Part shown: one piece after another, positions 13,426-13,786 of the stretch | Numbering within the stretch: position 1 is the first letter of the stretch | How the letters are laid out: each line of letters begins with the position of its first letter | Source: an uncultured Alphaproteobacteria bacterium | GTDB taxonomy: Bacteria > Pseudomonadota > Alphaproteobacteria > CAKMZR01 | NCBI GenBank assembly: GCA_929200455.1 | Contig: CAKMZR010000029.1 | Location: 1 to 13,786 of the forward strand | DNA length: 13,786 bases | Direction: 5' to 3' | Notes under the pieces: model-generated | The model's database searches: none | What the model saw: the letters and a program-made list of their open reading frames with translations, nothing else | What the model was told of the DNA's origin: nothing | Made by a program: the position numbers and the translations under genes

Positions 13426-13786
13426 CTAAGAACAAAGACGATCATTCCCAGAATCAAACGGACTCTCTCCCACCACCCTCGCCGCATACAACTTCCCAAG
13501 AATGTCTATTGTCAACGCCCGACCCTCTTCGGACCAATCCCTCTTCATCATCGCCATCACCAACGACTTCCCGACCCTAAATCCATAGTTGCCACTTGTC
13601 GCACGACCCACCACCTCACCATCACACAAGACCGCATTCGCTCCTATCGCATCCACCTCACTACCCAAAACTTCAAGAGTCACCAACTTCAAAGGTATAC
13701 CCTCTCTCTTTTGATCAAGAAGTGCCTCCTTCCCCCTAAAATCTCCATTCTTCTCCATCGCGATAAAACGATCCACTCCCGATTCC
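13426..13786 (-). CDS. C-terminal part of a GcvT-domain protein (dimethylglycine/sarcosine dehydrogenase type), cut by window edge
   Basis: The frame is open to the right window edge and stops with TAG at 13428-13426; about 119 residues are visible. The sequence reads ESGVDRFIAMEKNGDFRGKE, then LKLVTLEVLG, DGEVVGRATSGNYGFRVGKS, ARVVGESPFDSGNDRL. This is the end of the GcvT fold plus the GcvT C-terminal barrel, where tetrahydrofolate is bound. The DRFI/DF-x-G-K-E-A-L and R-x-TSG-x-YG-x-x-V-GKS wording is typical of long FAD-dependent dimethylglycine/sarcosine dehydrogenases rather than the free-standing glycine-cleavage T protein, but the N-terminal part needed to decide is outside the window. 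It would act in betaine/dimethylglycine/sarcosine demethylation. Confidence 0.82.
   Translation of the reverse strand, partial: ESGVDRFIAMEKNGDFRGKEALLDQKREGIPLKLVTLEVLGSEVDAIGANAVLCDGEVVGRATSGNYGFRVGKSLVMAMMKRDWSEEGRALTIDILGKLYAARVVGESPFDSGNDRLCS

Overview
The window looks like bacterial chromosome, most likely from an alphaproteobacterium. This is inferred from gene content: a ThiXYZ pyrimidine transporter, a TakP-type TRAP receptor, a TipF-like degenerate EAL protein, an alphaproteobacterial-type atypical SDR and a dimethylglycine/sarcosine-oxidase-type GcvT tail. No rRNA, tRNA, mobile element, prophage or CRISPR array was seen. Genes are densely packed.

Layout. (1) Positions 2-5914, + strand: a tightly coupled thiamine-precursor operon. 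The order is thiM (5' end cut by the window), thiE, thiD, a TRAP-type periplasmic receptor, then thiZ, thiX and thiY (ATPase, permease and binding protein of a pyrimidine transporter). Most junctions overlap by 4 nt or are under 15 nt apart. (2) 5915-8065, +: a GNAT acetyltransferase whose GTG start sits in a degenerate 14-bp tandem repeat, then a membrane-anchored TipF-like degenerate EAL protein with a perfect 16-bp palindrome over its start codon. (3) 8259-9227, +: an orphan OpuAC/ChoX-like binding protein, which overlaps the 3' end of the convergent rpiA. (4) 9182-12437, - strand: hsp20 with its own terminator, then a GAF/HD-GYP c-di-GMP phosphodiesterase translationally coupled to rpiA. 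(5) 12556-13419, +: an NAD-dependent epimerase-like SDR, convergent with the C-terminal end of a GcvT-domain protein that enters from the right edge on the - strand.

Functional reading. The thi block makes thiamine phosphate from salvaged pieces: ThiM phosphorylates the thiazole, ThiD phosphorylates HMP, ThiE joins them, and ThiXYZ imports a pyrimidine precursor. No thiC or thiG is visible. Two genes belong to c-di-GMP signalling: a probable effector (EAL) and a probable hydrolase (HD-GYP). The OpuAC-like receptor and the GcvT-tail protein would both fit betaine/choline handling, but nothing in the window links them.

The most striking global feature is an extreme strand bias. The + strand is very C-rich and G-poor whichever way the genes point; sampled lines often have 4-6 times more C than G. 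Genes on the two strands therefore use different synonymous codons and even different amino acids. This suggests the whole window lies on one replichore, with the - strand as leading strand under strong mutational asymmetry.
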